Positions 33,481 to 42,080 are shown, counted from the stretch's first letter. The stretch is DNA of 64,000 nt from DASUPK01 sp963736305 (GCA_963736305.1 CAVTOD010000002.1:29590-93589), one strand, 5' to 3'. The notes: generated by a model not told the origin, from the letters alone. Numbers and translations are program-made.

Positions 33481-34358
33481 TAGGGCCTCTTCGGGTACTT
33501 GGAGAAGTCCGGGCTCCGTCCCTGCTGGAAGGCATTGCGGCCCTCCTGGCCCTCCTCGCTCATGTAGAAGAGCAACGTGGCGTCGTGGGAGAGCTGCTGG
33601 ATGCCGGTGAGCCCGTCTTCTGTGGCGTTGAAGCTCGACTTGAGCAGACGAAGCGAGAGGGGGGAGAGCGCTGCCATCTCACGGCACCAGGCGACGGTCT
33701 CCCGCTCGAGGTCGGCGAGCGGCACCACCGTGTTGACCAGTCCCATTTCGAGCGCCTCGTCGGCGTCGTAGAGCCTCAGCAGGAACCAGATCTCCTTCGC
33801 TTTCTTCACGCCAACATTGCGGGCCAGAAGGGAGGAGCCGAAGCCGCCGTCGAAGCTTCCGACCCGCGGCCCGGTCTGGCCGAAGGTCGCGTTGTCGGCG
33901 GCGATGGTTAGGTCGCAGACCAGGTGCAGGATGTGACCGCCGCCGACGGCGTACCCGGCGACCATCGCGATGACGGGCTTCGGCAGTCGCCGGATTTGAA
34001 CGTGGAGGTCGCCGACGTCGAGTCGCCCGATGCCCTGCTTGGCGACCTCGTCGTCTCCGATGTAGCCGTCGTCCCCGCGAATCCGCTGGTCGCCGCCGGA
34101 GCAAAAGGCCTTCGTCCCGGCGCCGGTGAGGATGATCGCCGCCACGCCGACATCGTCGCGCGCCCGGTTGAACGCATCCCGGAGCTCGGCCAGCGTGGGC
34201 GGCCGGAACGCGTTGTGGACCTCGGGCCGGTTGATCGAGATCTTCGCGATCGCGTCTCCGCGCTCGTACAGGATGTCCTCGTACTCGCCCTCGGAGCGCC
34301 ACTTGATCGGCGCGTAGAGCTGATCTTCGGGCGGGGCGTCTTTGTGTCGTCTCGGCAT
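33480..34358 (-). CDS. menB: 1,4-Dihydroxy-2-naphthoyl-CoA synthase
   Basis: A 292-residue crotonase-fold enzyme that closes the second ring of the menaquinone head group. It starts at MPRRHKDAPPEDQ; the ORF extension upstream is not conserved. Typical parts: ISINRPEVHNAFRPPTLAEL, AFCSGGDQRIRGDDGYIGDD (MenB-specific loop), VAGYAVGGGHILHLVCDLTI, GQTGPRVGSFDGGFGSS, and the end FQQGRSPDFSKYPKRP. It is divergent from menE across 23 nt. Confidence 0.96.
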   Translation of the reverse strand: MPRRHKDAPPEDQLYAPIKWRSEGEYEDILYERGDAIAKISINRPEVHNAFRPPTLAELRDAFNRARDDVGVAAIILTGAGTKAFCSGGDQRIRGDDGYIGDDEVAKQGIGRLDVGDLHVQIRRLPKPVIAMVAGYAVGGGHILHLVCDLTIAADNATFGQTGPRVGSFDGGFGSSLLARNVGVKKAKEIWFLLRLYDADEALEMGLVNTVVPLADLERETVAWCREMAALSPLSLRLLKSSFNATEDGLTGIQQLSHDATLLFYMSEEGQEGRNAFQQGRSPDFSKYPKRP

Positions 34359-34367
34359 CCGGGCGCT

Positions 34368-34374
34368 TAGGCTA
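34368..34374. promoter_or_regulatory. Symmetric divergent -10 element for menB and menE
   Basis: TAGGCTA holds TAGGCT on the plus strand (34368-34373, 8 nt before menE GTG) and TAGCCT on the minus strand (34374-34369, 10 nt before menB ATG). The whole intergenic gap is 23 nt, so both genes must use this site or promoters inside coding DNA. Confidence 0.45.
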
Positions 34375-34381
34375 CGGAACC

Positions 34382-35722
34382 GTGAAGCTCGACAACTGGC
34401 TCGCACAGCGGGCGCAGAGCTGTCCAGAGCGAACCGCGCTGGTGACGGAGGCGTCCAGCGTGACCTACGCCGAGCTCGAGGCCGAGGCGACCTGGGTCGC
34501 GCGGCGGCTCGCCGCTTTCGGGGTGAGGCGCGGCGGGCTCGCGGCCCTCACCATGCACCCGCGCCGCGAGGAGGTGGTGCTGCTTCATGCGCTGATGAAG
34601 CTCGGGGCCGTGGCGCTGCCGCTCAGCCCGCAGCTGACCGACGCCGAGCGCGGCGGGATCCTGGCGGCCGAGCGCCCGGCGGTCGACCTGAATGACGCCG
34701 CCGAGCTCACCCAGACCGAGGCGGACCTGCCGCTGCTGGGCGAGCACGACATGGACGACCTGCAGTGCCGGATCCTCACGAGCGGGACGTCGGGGACGCC
34801 GCGCCCCGTCTCCCTGACCTACGGGAACTTCCTCTTCAGCGCCGTCGGCTCGGCGTTCAACATCGGCGTCGACCCCGATGACCGCTGGCTCTGCTGCCTG
34901 CCGCTCAGCCACGTCGCCGGCCTCTCGATCATCCTGCGGTCGGTCATCTACGGGACGAGCGCCGTGCTGCTGGACGGATTCGACACCGAGCAGGTCGCGA
35001 ACACGCTGGTGTCCGGAGACATCAGCCTGCTCTCGCTGGTCCCGACGCAGCTGATCCGGCTGCTCGAGGCCGGGGCGGACCTCTCCAATCCTCGCGCGAT
35101 CCTGATTGGCGGCGGCCCGGTGCCGGCCGACGCCCTCCAGGAGGCGCTCGACCGGGGCGCGACGGTCGTGCAGACCTACGGGATGACCGAGACCTGCTCC
35201 CAGGTCACGACCCTGGCGATGGCCGATGCCGAGCGCCGGGTGGGCTCCGCGGGCCGGCCGCTGCTCACCACACACGTTCGGATCGAGGACGGCGAGATCC
35301 TGGTGCAGGGGCCGACCGTCTCCCGCGAGGCGATCGACCCCGACGGCTGGCTGCACACCGGCGACCTCGGCCACATCGACGACGAGGGCTTCCTCTACGT
35401 CACCGGGCGCGGCAGCGAGGTGATCGTGACCGGCGGCGAGAACGTGATGCCCGCCGAGGTCGAGGCGGTCCTGCTGTCCCATCGTGCTGTGGCCGACGCC
35501 GCCGTCGTCGGTCGCCCGGATCCCGAGTGGCAGGAGGCGGTCTGCGCGCTGGTGGTCTTGGCGGATGACGGTGAGGCGAGCGAGGAGGAGTTGCGTTCCC
35601 ACTGCTCGACCACACTGGCCGGCTACAAGGTGCCGAAGCGCGTCGATTTCGTCTCGGGCCTGCCGCGCACCGCGTCGGGCAAGCTGCTCCGCGGGCAGTT
35701 GCCCGAACCCGCCTCCCGTTAG
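34382..35722 (+). CDS. menE: o-Succinylbenzoate-CoA ligase
   Basis: A 446-residue acyl-CoA synthetase of the ANL superfamily that activates OSB for MenB. It has the P-loop ILTSGTSGTPRPVSLTYGN, VQTYGMTETCSQV, GWLHTGDLGHIDDEGFLYVT, GRGSEVIVTGGENVMPAEVE and the C-terminal catalytic Lys in PRTASGKLLRGQLP. It is shorter than general acyl-CoA synthetases, as is usual for MenE. GTG start; divergent from menB. Confidence 0.93.
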   Translation: MKLDNWLAQRAQSCPERTALVTEASSVTYAELEAEATWVARRLAAFGVRRGGLAALTMHPRREEVVLLHALMKLGAVALPLSPQLTDAERGGILAAERPAVDLNDAAELTQTEADLPLLGEHDMDDLQCRILTSGTSGTPRPVSLTYGNFLFSAVGSAFNIGVDPDDRWLCCLPLSHVAGLSIILRSVIYGTSAVLLDGFDTEQVANTLVSGDISLLSLVPTQLIRLLEAGADLSNPRAILIGGGPVPADALQEALDRGATVVQTYGMTETCSQVTTLAMADAERRVGSAGRPLLTTHVRIEDGEILVQGPTVSREAIDPDGWLHTGDLGHIDDEGFLYVTGRGSEVIVTGGENVMPAEVEAVLLSHRAVADAAVVGRPDPEWQEAVCALVVLADDGEASEEELRSHCSTTLAGYKVPKRVDFVSGLPRTASGKLLRGQLPEPASR

Positions 35723-35882
35723 ACGGCCGACTCCGAATCCGCGCACGCCCGGATGACGCGCCTGGCGCTTCGCATCTCTGCGTCCTCGGGCTCGCCCTTG
35801 GCACCACCAAGGGCTTCGCCCTGCGTCCTTGAGCTGCTCGGCCAGGCACGCCCCCGGCGCACGCGGATTCGAACTCGACCGT
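35723..35882. repeat. 160-nt near-palindromic element B (menE-ilvC intergenic)
   Basis: It begins directly after the menE stop. The outer arms 35723-35749 and 35856-35882 match in 22 of 27 positions. GCCTGGC (35760-35766) pairs with GCCAGGC (35841-35847), and the tip is GCCCTTGG/CCAAGGGC (35794-35801 with 35807-35814). The loop strands CTGCGTCCTCGG (35778-35789) and CCCTGCGTCCTTG (35819-35831) are identical to those of element A and lie at nearly the same distance from the ends. The stems differ in sequence between A and B but stay paired. Confidence 0.75.
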
Positions 35883-35883
35883 C

Positions 35884-35889
35884 TAGCAT
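35884..35889 (+). promoter_or_regulatory. -10 hexamer for ilvC
   Basis: TAGCAT lies 10 nt before the ilvC ATG and directly after the end of palindromic element B. Confidence 0.4.
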
Positions 35890-35899
35890 CCGCCGCCGC

Positions 35900-36901
35900 A
35901 TGGCTGCCGCCGACGAAGTCCTCTACGACAAGGACGCCGACCTCTCCGTCCTGGAGGGGAAGACCGTCGCGATCCTGGGGTACGGCTCCCAGGGCCACGC
36001 GCACGCGCTCAACCTGAAGGACTCCGGGGTCAAGGTGGTCGTCGGGCTTCGCCCGGATTCCTCGAGCCGCGACGACGCCGAGGGTGAGGGCCTCGAGGTC
36101 ATGGACATCGCCGATGCGGCCAGCGCGGGCGACATCGTGATGATCCTGCTCCCAGATGAACGGCAGGCGGGGATCTGGCGCGAGGAGATCTCCGACGGGA
36201 TCGCCGACGGCAACCTGCTGATGTTCGCCCACGGCTTCGCGATCCGCTTCGGACAGATCGAGCCGCCGCCCGGCGTGGACGTCGGGATGGTCGCGCCCAA
36301 GGGCCCGGGCCACCTGGTCCGGCGCGAGTTCGTCGACGGCGCAGGTGTCCCCTGCCTGATGGCGATCCATCAGGACGCCACGGGAAATGCCCGCGAGCAG
36401 GTGCTCGCCTACGCCAGCGGGATCGGCGGCGGTCGCGCCGGGATCATCGAGACCACCTTCAAGGACGAGGCCGAGACCGATCTCTTCGGCGAGCAGGCCG
36501 TGCTCTGCGGTGGAGCCACCGAGCTCGTCCGCGCCGGGTTCGAGACCCTGGTCGAGGCGGGCTACGACCCACGTCTCGCCTACTTCGAGTGCCTCCACGA
36601 GCTCAAGCTGATCGTCGACCTGATGTACGAGCACGGCATCCAGGGGATGCGCCACTCGATCTCCAACACCGCCGAGTACGGCGACATGACCCGCGGCCCC
36701 AAGGTGATCACCGACGAGACCCGTCAGGCGATGAAGAAGATCCTCGCCGACATCCAGTCGGGCGAGTTCGCCAAGGAGTGGATCGCCGAGAACGAGGCGG
36801 GTCAGGAGAACTTCCAGCGCATGCGGGAGGAGGCGGCCGGCTCCCAGGTGGAGCAGGTCGGCAAGAGCCTCCGATCGATGATGCCCTGGATCGAGGACTG
36901 A
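35900..36901 (+). CDS. ilvC: Ketol-acid reductoisomerase
   Basis: A 333-residue class I KARI that converts acetolactate to dihydroxyisovalerate with NADPH and Mg. The start MAAADEVLYDKDADLSVLEG matches the family; the in-frame codons upstream belong to the palindromic element. Features: ILGYGSQGHAHALNLKDSGV, the cofactor loop LRPDSSSRDDA, MVAPKGPGHLVRREF, FKDEAETDLFGEQAVLCGG and the C-terminal GMRHSISNTAEYGDM. The gene is far from ilvBN here and seems to be a single transcription unit. Confidence 0.96.
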   Translation: MAAADEVLYDKDADLSVLEGKTVAILGYGSQGHAHALNLKDSGVKVVVGLRPDSSSRDDAEGEGLEVMDIADAASAGDIVMILLPDERQAGIWREEISDGIADGNLLMFAHGFAIRFGQIEPPPGVDVGMVAPKGPGHLVRREFVDGAGVPCLMAIHQDATGNAREQVLAYASGIGGGRAGIIETTFKDEAETDLFGEQAVLCGGATELVRAGFETLVEAGYDPRLAYFECLHELKLIVDLMYEHGIQGMRHSISNTAEYGDMTRGPKVITDETRQAMKKILADIQSGEFAKEWIAENEAGQENFQRMREEAAGSQVEQVGKSLRSMMPWIED

Positions 36902-36938
36902 CCGGAGGCTCTTACCGTCCGCTCTTGTTAGGGACTGG

Positions 36939-37316
36939 TCAGACGGTGCTGGGTGCCGGGACTCCCGCCACTGGTGGCGGCCCGTACTGGTTCTCACCCG
37001 GATCGCCCTCGCGCAGAAACCAAACGAGCCAGAGGATGAAGCCGACGATCGGGACGATAAAGATCAGGATCCACCAGCCGCTCCGGTTGATGTCGTGAAG
37101 CCGCCGGATGGACACCGAGAGGCCCGGGAGTAGCAGCGCCAACCCGGCGAGGCCGCTGATGACTCCGAATGAGCCGATGATCGCGTCGATGATGTTCGCC
37201 GCGATCCCGACCAGAATGCCGAACAGGAACCACCACCAGTACGCGGGCCTCGAGGCCCGACCATCGAACTTCGTGTAGTGGTCGAAGCCGGACTTGACCG
37301 CTTCGCTAAAGGTCAT
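36939..37316 (-). CDS. DUF805 membrane protein
   Basis: A 125-residue protein with the DUF805 pattern: FDHYTKFDGRASRPAYWWWF, three to four membrane segments and the conserved LSVSIRRLHDINRSGWWIL, then GENQYGPPP at the end. A clear ribosome site (GGGAGAAGAGA) precedes the ATG. The family has no established biochemical function. Confidence 0.88.
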   Translation of the reverse strand: MTFSEAVKSGFDHYTKFDGRASRPAYWWWFLFGILVGIAANIIDAIIGSFGVISGLAGLALLLPGLSVSIRRLHDINRSGWWILIFIVPIVGFILWLVWFLREGDPGENQYGPPPVAGVPAPSTV

Positions 37317-37413
37317 TCTCTTCTCCCTCTATTTGTGACCGGGCGTCAGGCGTGGCGTCCGGCTCGAGGGACACGCTAGATGACCGAGGGGCGGATGACT
37401 AGGACCCGGCCGG

Positions 37414-37442
37414 CCGGGGCGACGGCCCAGCCGTCGCCCCGG
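37414..37442 (-). terminator. Strong hairpin downstream of the DUF4389 gene
   Basis: A perfect 12-bp stem (37414-37425 with 37431-37442) with loop CCCAG, starting 18 nt past the DUF4389 stop on the minus strand. No T-tract follows. The rest of the 144-nt gap to the DUF805 gene shows nothing else clear. Confidence 0.55.
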
Positions 37443-37460
37443 GTCAGCTCGGACATTTGA

Positions 37461-38087
37461 CTAGGCCTTCCGGCTGGCGGCCTCGCTGCTGATCTCGCCC
37501 GCCGGAGCCGCGCCACCCTCCTCGTAGGAGAACGGCGGGTAGTCCTCGGTGATCAGCAGGAAGTAGCCCGACGTCCTGACGAGATACGCCATGGCCGAGC
37601 GCATCGGATTGAACAGACCCTCTCCCAGCTTCCCGGTAAACAGGATCACGAACCAGGCGATGATCGAGACGACGTACAGGATGATGGCCTGGACGAACGC
37701 CAGGAGCATCACCGGAATGCCGATGATGAGGCGCAGCCCGGTCTTCAGGCGGCTGTACGCGCCGAGCGGAGCCGGGACACCAATCCGAACCGGGTACTCC
37801 GGCGCCTCCTCACCGCCGAAGGGAGGGAACTCATCCGTCAGCAGGTAGAGGAAGCTGTTGGTCCGGCTGGACATCCGAAGGTATCCGGCGTTGAAGTTGT
37901 AAAGGCCCTCCGGATACTTGCCGGTGAACACGATCGCGAACCACGCGATGACCGCGGCGATCTCGGCCACGATGCCGTAGATGTACGCAACGATCATCCA
38001 GGGGATCGCGACGATGTAGCGGAAGAAAGTCGTGAGCCGGTTCCTGCCTTCCATGGCGGGATCCGCCTCATAGCTAATGGGGTACAT
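37461..38087 (-). CDS. DUF4389 membrane protein with internal duplication
   Basis: A 208-residue protein starting MYPISYEADPAMEGRNRLTT after GGAGAAG. Two similar halves each carry two membrane segments and a signature: AVIAWFAIVFTGKYPEGLYN in the first and SIIAWFVILFTGKLGEGLFN in the second. Each ends in a DEFPPF or EDYPPF motif. This is the duplicated DUF4389 layout. The function is not known. The upstream 134 nt to serC hold short inverted repeats (CCGGCT/AGCCGG) without a clear role. Confidence 0.87.
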   Translation of the reverse strand: MYPISYEADPAMEGRNRLTTFFRYIVAIPWMIVAYIYGIVAEIAAVIAWFAIVFTGKYPEGLYNFNAGYLRMSSRTNSFLYLLTDEFPPFGGEEAPEYPVRIGVPAPLGAYSRLKTGLRLIIGIPVMLLAFVQAIILYVVSIIAWFVILFTGKLGEGLFNPMRSAMAYLVRTSGYFLLITEDYPPFSYEEGGAAPAGEISSEAASRKA

Positions 38088-38221
38088 ATCTTCTCCAGGT
38101 CGAGGTCTTCGGGGGATCTCGCGCCCCCGGCTGAGCCGGCCCCTTCGGACGCGCGGCCACCCTATCCGACGCAACGGAGGGCAGTCCAGCAGTTCGGATG
38201 GTTACCCTCCGCGGTCCGCCA

Positions 38222-39361
38222 ATGGCATCAACAATCGTTGAGATCCCCGCAGCTCTTCGTCCCGCCGATGGCCGCTTCGGCTGTGGACCCTCGAAGGTCC
38301 GCCCCGACGCCCTCGTCAAGCTTGCGAGCCAGAACGACCTCATGGGGACCTCGCATCGCCAGCGGCCGGTCAAGGACCTCGTGGCCCGGGTCCGGAACGG
38401 GATCGGCGAGCTCTTCGATCTGCCCGAGGGCTACGAGGTCGCCCTGGGCAACGGCGGCACGACCGCCTTCTGGGACGCCGCGACCGCGTGTCTGATCCGC
38501 GAGCGTGCGCTGCATCTCACCTACGGCGAGTTCTCGTCCAAGTTCGCCAAGGCGACCGCCGGCGCACCGTTCCTCTCGGACCCGGTCGTGATCGAGGCGG
38601 ACCCAGGCGACGCCCCGGCTCCCGTCGCCGACCCGCAGGCCGACGTGATCGCCTGGGCTCACAACGAGACCTCGACGGGAGTGATGGTTCCAGTCGAGCG
38701 ACCCGACGGCGCGGGCGACAGCCTCGTCCTGATCGACGCCACCTCCGGTGCCGGAGGACTGCCGGTCGAGGTCGCAGAGGCCGACGCCTATTACTTCGCC
38801 CCTCAGAAGGCGTTCGCCGCGGACGGCGGGCTCTGGCTCGCGATTCTCAGCCCGGCGGCGATCGCTCGAATCGAGGAGCTCGACGCGGCAGCCGACGGGC
38901 GCTGGCAGCCGGCGTTCCTGTCGCTCGCGGTCGCCCTCGAGAACTCGCGCAAGGAGCAGACCTACAACACGCCGGCACTCGCCACGTTGTTTCTGCTCGC
39001 CGACCAGATCGAGTGGCTGCTGGAGGGAGGCGGGCTCGAGTTCGGGGTCTCGCGCAGCCAGGCCTCCTCGCGGAACCTCTACGGATGGGCCGAGGCGTCG
39101 GAGGTGGCGGCGCCGTTCGTGGTCGATCCGCTGAAGCGCTCGCTCGTCGTGGGGACGATCGACTTCGCCGAGCAGATCGACGCCGCGGCTCTGGCCGCCA
39201 CGCTGCGCTCGAACGGCATCGTTGACGTCGAGCCCTACCGCAAGCTCGGCCGCAACCAGCTGCGGATCGGCATGTTCCCCGCCGTGGATCCGGACGACGT
39301 CGAGGCACTCACCGCCTCCATCGACTGGGTGCTGGAGAACGCGGACGACGTGAGGCGATGA
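38222..39361 (+). CDS. serC: Phosphoserine aminotransferase (actinobacterial type)
   Basis: A 379-residue PLP enzyme making phosphoserine from 3-phosphohydroxypyruvate. The start MASTIVEIPAALRPADGRFG, then CGPSKVRPDAL and MGTSHRQRPVKDLV, are typical of the mycobacterial form. The PLP lysine is in YYFAPQKAFAADGGLW. It overlaps serA by ATGA, so both enzymes of the serine route are coupled. Confidence 0.95.
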   Translation: MASTIVEIPAALRPADGRFGCGPSKVRPDALVKLASQNDLMGTSHRQRPVKDLVARVRNGIGELFDLPEGYEVALGNGGTTAFWDAATACLIRERALHLTYGEFSSKFAKATAGAPFLSDPVVIEADPGDAPAPVADPQADVIAWAHNETSTGVMVPVERPDGAGDSLVLIDATSGAGGLPVEVAEADAYYFAPQKAFAADGGLWLAILSPAAIARIEELDAAADGRWQPAFLSLAVALENSRKEQTYNTPALATLFLLADQIEWLLEGGGLEFGVSRSQASSRNLYGWAEASEVAAPFVVDPLKRSLVVGTIDFAEQIDAAALAATLRSNGIVDVEPYRKLGRNQLRIGMFPAVDPDDVEALTASIDWVLENADDVRR

Positions 39362-40938
39362 AGGTCCTGGTCAAGGAGAAGATCGCCGACACCGGCGTCG
39401 AGCTCCTGCGCGAGCAGTTCGACGTCGAGCTCGGACTCGACTGGGACGGCGACGAGCTCGAGAGCCGGATCGGCGAGTTCGACGGCATCCTGATCCGCTC
39501 GGCCACCCAGCTCACCCCGGACCTGATCGAGCGGGCGGAGCGGCTCAAGGTGATCGGGCGCGCCGGGACGGGCGTCGACAACGTCGACGTCGCGGCCGCC
39601 ACCAAGCGCGGCATCGTCGTCGCCAACGCCCCAGAGGCGAACTCGATCGCGGCAGCTGAGCACACGCTGGCGCTGATGCTCTCCCTCTGCCGGAACATCC
39701 CGCAGGCCCACGCCTCCCTGGCGGGTGGGAAGTGGGATCGCGCCAGCTTCAAGGGGACCGAGCTCTACGGCAAGACGCTCGGCGTGCTCGGCTTCGGCCG
39801 GATCGGTCAGCTGGTCGCCGCCAGGGCCCAGGCATTCGACATGCAGGTCGTGGCCTACGACAAGTTCGTCACGGCCGAGCGCTTCCGGGAGCTGGGCGCC
39901 GAGGGCGTCGAGGAACCGGCCGAGATCTACGCCCGCTCGGACTTCATCACGCTCCACCTCCCGAAGACGCCTGAGACCGTCAACTTCATCGACGCCGCCG
40001 CCATCGGACAGATGCGCGACGGGGCGCGGATCGTGAACTGCGCCCGCGGCGAGCTGATCGACCTCGACGCGCTGGTCGAGGGGCTCGAGTCAGGCAAGCT
40101 CGCCGGCGCCGCACTCGACGTTTTCCCCGAGGAGCCGTTCACCGAGCATCCGGTCCTCCATCGCGAGGACGTCGTGGTGACGCCTCACCTCGGGGCCTCG
40201 ACGGCGGAAGCGCAGGACCGCGCCGGGGTGGTCACCGCCGAGCAGGTCACCGCGGCGCTCACGGGTGGCGTGGTCACGACCGCCGTCAACATCGCCGCGG
40301 TCCGCCCCGAGGTGATGGAGCAGCTGGCGCCGTTCGTGCCGCTCTGCGAGAAGCTTGGGCGGCTGGCTCAGGCGCTGGCCGAGGGAGCGCCCGACCGGGT
40401 GGAGGTCGAATTCCGGGGCCGGCTGGCGGACCAGGACACGCGCATCCTGGGGATCGCGACGCTCGTAGGCATTCTCGCCGGCCACACCGAGGAGCCCGTC
40501 AACCTCGTCAACGGGCCCCACATGGCGGAGGAGCGGGGCATCGAGCTGATGGAGACCCGCGACGCGACCTCAGAGGACTTCACCGAGCTCGTCGTGGTGC
40601 GGCTCCACACCGGCGAGGACGTCGTCGAGGTCGCCGGAACCGGGGTCGGGCCGCGGAACATCCCCTATCTGGCACGGGTCTGGGGCGAGGACTTCTACCT
40701 GCCCTTCGCCGAGCACCTGGCGATCTTCCGCTACAGCGACCAGCCGGGGATGATCGGCCGCGTCGGGACGATCTTCGGCGAGGAGAGCGTCAACATCGTC
40801 TCGGCCGCGGTCGGCGCGGAGTCCGGCGGCGAGACGGCCGTGATGGCGCTCACCACCGACGCTCCGGTCAATCCGGCCACGATCGACCGGATCCTGGAGC
40901 TGGATGGCTTCTCGGTCGGCCGCGCCGTGTCACTCTAG
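39358..40938 (+). CDS. serA: D-3-phosphoglycerate dehydrogenase
   Basis: A 526-residue long-form SerA that oxidises 3-phosphoglycerate for serine synthesis. It has VIGRAGTGVDNVDVAAATKR, the NAD motif GKTLGVLGFGRIGQLVAARA, the catalytic Arg region GARIVNCARGELID, HLGASTAEAQDRAG with the catalytic His, an intervening domain, and a C-terminal ACT domain (IFRYSDQPGMIGRVGTIFGE) that binds serine in relatives. The ACT domain implies feedback control. Confidence 0.96.
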   Translation: MKVLVKEKIADTGVELLREQFDVELGLDWDGDELESRIGEFDGILIRSATQLTPDLIERAERLKVIGRAGTGVDNVDVAAATKRGIVVANAPEANSIAAAEHTLALMLSLCRNIPQAHASLAGGKWDRASFKGTELYGKTLGVLGFGRIGQLVAARAQAFDMQVVAYDKFVTAERFRELGAEGVEEPAEIYARSDFITLHLPKTPETVNFIDAAAIGQMRDGARIVNCARGELIDLDALVEGLESGKLAGAALDVFPEEPFTEHPVLHREDVVVTPHLGASTAEAQDRAGVVTAEQVTAALTGGVVTTAVNIAAVRPEVMEQLAPFVPLCEKLGRLAQALAEGAPDRVEVEFRGRLADQDTRILGIATLVGILAGHTEEPVNLVNGPHMAEERGIELMETRDATSEDFTELVVVRLHTGEDVVEVAGTGVGPRNIPYLARVWGEDFYLPFAEHLAIFRYSDQPGMIGRVGTIFGEESVNIVSAAVGAESGGETAVMALTTDAPVNPATIDRILELDGFSVGRAVSL

Positions 40939-41015
40939 CGGCCACCAAGCCGCTCCACTTCGGAGCGGAGGGCGAAGCCCGTAGCGACTTGTGCGGGGCG
41001 GCTGCTCGTGGCCGC
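40938..41015. repeat. Nested inverted repeat after serA
   Basis: GCGGCCAC (40938-40945) pairs perfectly with GTGGCCGC (41008-41015), and GCCGC (40949-40953) with GCGGC (40998-41002). Inside lie CCGCTCC/GGAGCGG and GGGC-GAA-GCCC hairpins. It begins at the serA stop codon. It lacks the TGCGTCCT strands of elements A and B and may simply be a transcription terminator. Confidence 0.5.
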
Positions 41016-41036
41016 GACCTGATGGCGAAGCCGGAA

Positions 41037-41042
41037 TATGCT
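41037..41042 (+). promoter_or_regulatory. -10 hexamer for the quinone oxidoreductase gene
   Basis: TATGCT ends exactly 6 nt before ATG 41049, predicting a leaderless transcript. Confidence 0.45.
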
Positions 41043-41048
41043 GACTGA

Positions 41049-42080
41049 ATGAGAGCAGTAGTCCTCACCGGGCACGGAGGCCCGGAGGTCCTGCAGGTCC
41101 AGGAGAAGCCGGACCCGCCCGTGGGCCCCGGCGAGGTGCGGATCGACGTGAAGGCGGCGGGGATCAACTTCGCCGACACGATGGCGCGGGTCGGCCTCTA
41201 TCCCGACGCGCCAAAGCCGCCGTGCGTCCTCGGCTACGAGGTCGCGGGCGAGGTCGAGTCCGTGGGCGACGGCGTCGACTCACTGAGCGCCGGCGACCGG
41301 GTGATCGCCGGCTGCCGCTTCGGCGGTCAGGCCTCCATGGTCACCGTCCCGGAGACCCAGGCCTTTCCTCTGCCGGAGCGCTTCAGCTTCGAGCAGGGCG
41401 CCGCCTTCCCGGTCAACTACACGACCGCCTACGTCGCGCTGGTGATGATGGGCGGGATCCGCAAGGGCGACCGCGTGCTGATCCATGCCGCCGCCGGAGG
41501 CGTCGGGATATCCGCTACTCAGATCGCCCGCTCCCGCGAGGCGGAGATCTTCGGCACCGCCTCGGCCTCGAAGCACGACGCGATCAGGGCGCAGGGGGTG
41601 GATCACCCGATCGACTACCGCAACCAGGATTTCGAGCAGGAGATCAAACGGATTACCGGCGGCGAGGGTGTCGACGTGATCATGGACGCGACCGGGCCGA
41701 CGAACTTCCGCAAGGACTACCGGCTGCTCCGACAGGGCGGCAAGCTGATCATGTACGGGGCGTCGGAGCTCACCTCCGGGGAGGGCCGGAACATCCCCGG
41801 GCTGGCCCGGAGCCTCCTGCGAATGCCCATCGCCACCATGCCCTGGTGGAAGAGCCTCTCGGTGATGAACGAGAACAAGGGCGTGTTCGGGCTCAACATG
41901 CTCACCTGGCAGGACACCGAGGGCCTGGACCGAGTTCTCGAGCCCCTGAGCGCCGAGCTCGAGTCCGGCGACTTCATCGATCCGGTGGTCGCCGAGGCCT
42001 TCCCGTTCGAGCGGGCGGGCGACGCCCACATGTTCATCGCCGAGCGCCGGAACATCGGCAAGGTCGTCCTGGTCCCTTAG
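41049..42080 (+). CDS. Zinc-free MDR/quinone oxidoreductase family protein (VAT1-like)
   Basis: A 343-residue NADPH-dependent medium-chain reductase. Features: MRAVVLTGHGGPEVLQVQEK, the substrate-binding GINFADTMARVGLYPDAP, and the nucleotide loop VLIHAAAGGVGISATQIARS. The C-terminal half (FRKDYRLLRQGGKLIMYGAS, then MNENKGVFGLNML) resembles the VAT1/synaptic vesicle branch. Zinc-ligand cysteines are absent. The natural substrate is unknown. Confidence 0.88.
   Translation: MRAVVLTGHGGPEVLQVQEKPDPPVGPGEVRIDVKAAGINFADTMARVGLYPDAPKPPCVLGYEVAGEVESVGDGVDSLSAGDRVIAGCRFGGQASMVTVPETQAFPLPERFSFEQGAAFPVNYTTAYVALVMMGGIRKGDRVLIHAAAGGVGISATQIARSREAEIFGTASASKHDAIRAQGVDHPIDYRNQDFEQEIKRITGGEGVDVIMDATGPTNFRKDYRLLRQGGKLIMYGASELTSGEGRNIPGLARSLLRMPIATMPWWKSLSVMNENKGVFGLNMLTWQDTEGLDRVLEPLSAELESGDFIDPVVAEAFPFERAGDAHMFIAERRNIGKVVLVP

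Noticed and set aside
35855..35880. tRNA T-arm-like sequence GGATTCGAACTCG
   Set aside because: It is the right arm of palindromic element B; no acceptor stem, D-arm or anticodon arm can be placed around it.
35753..35899. In-frame N-terminal extension of IlvC
   Set aside because: KARI proteins begin near MAAADEVLYDKDADLS. The extension is encoded by the palindromic element and has no homology.
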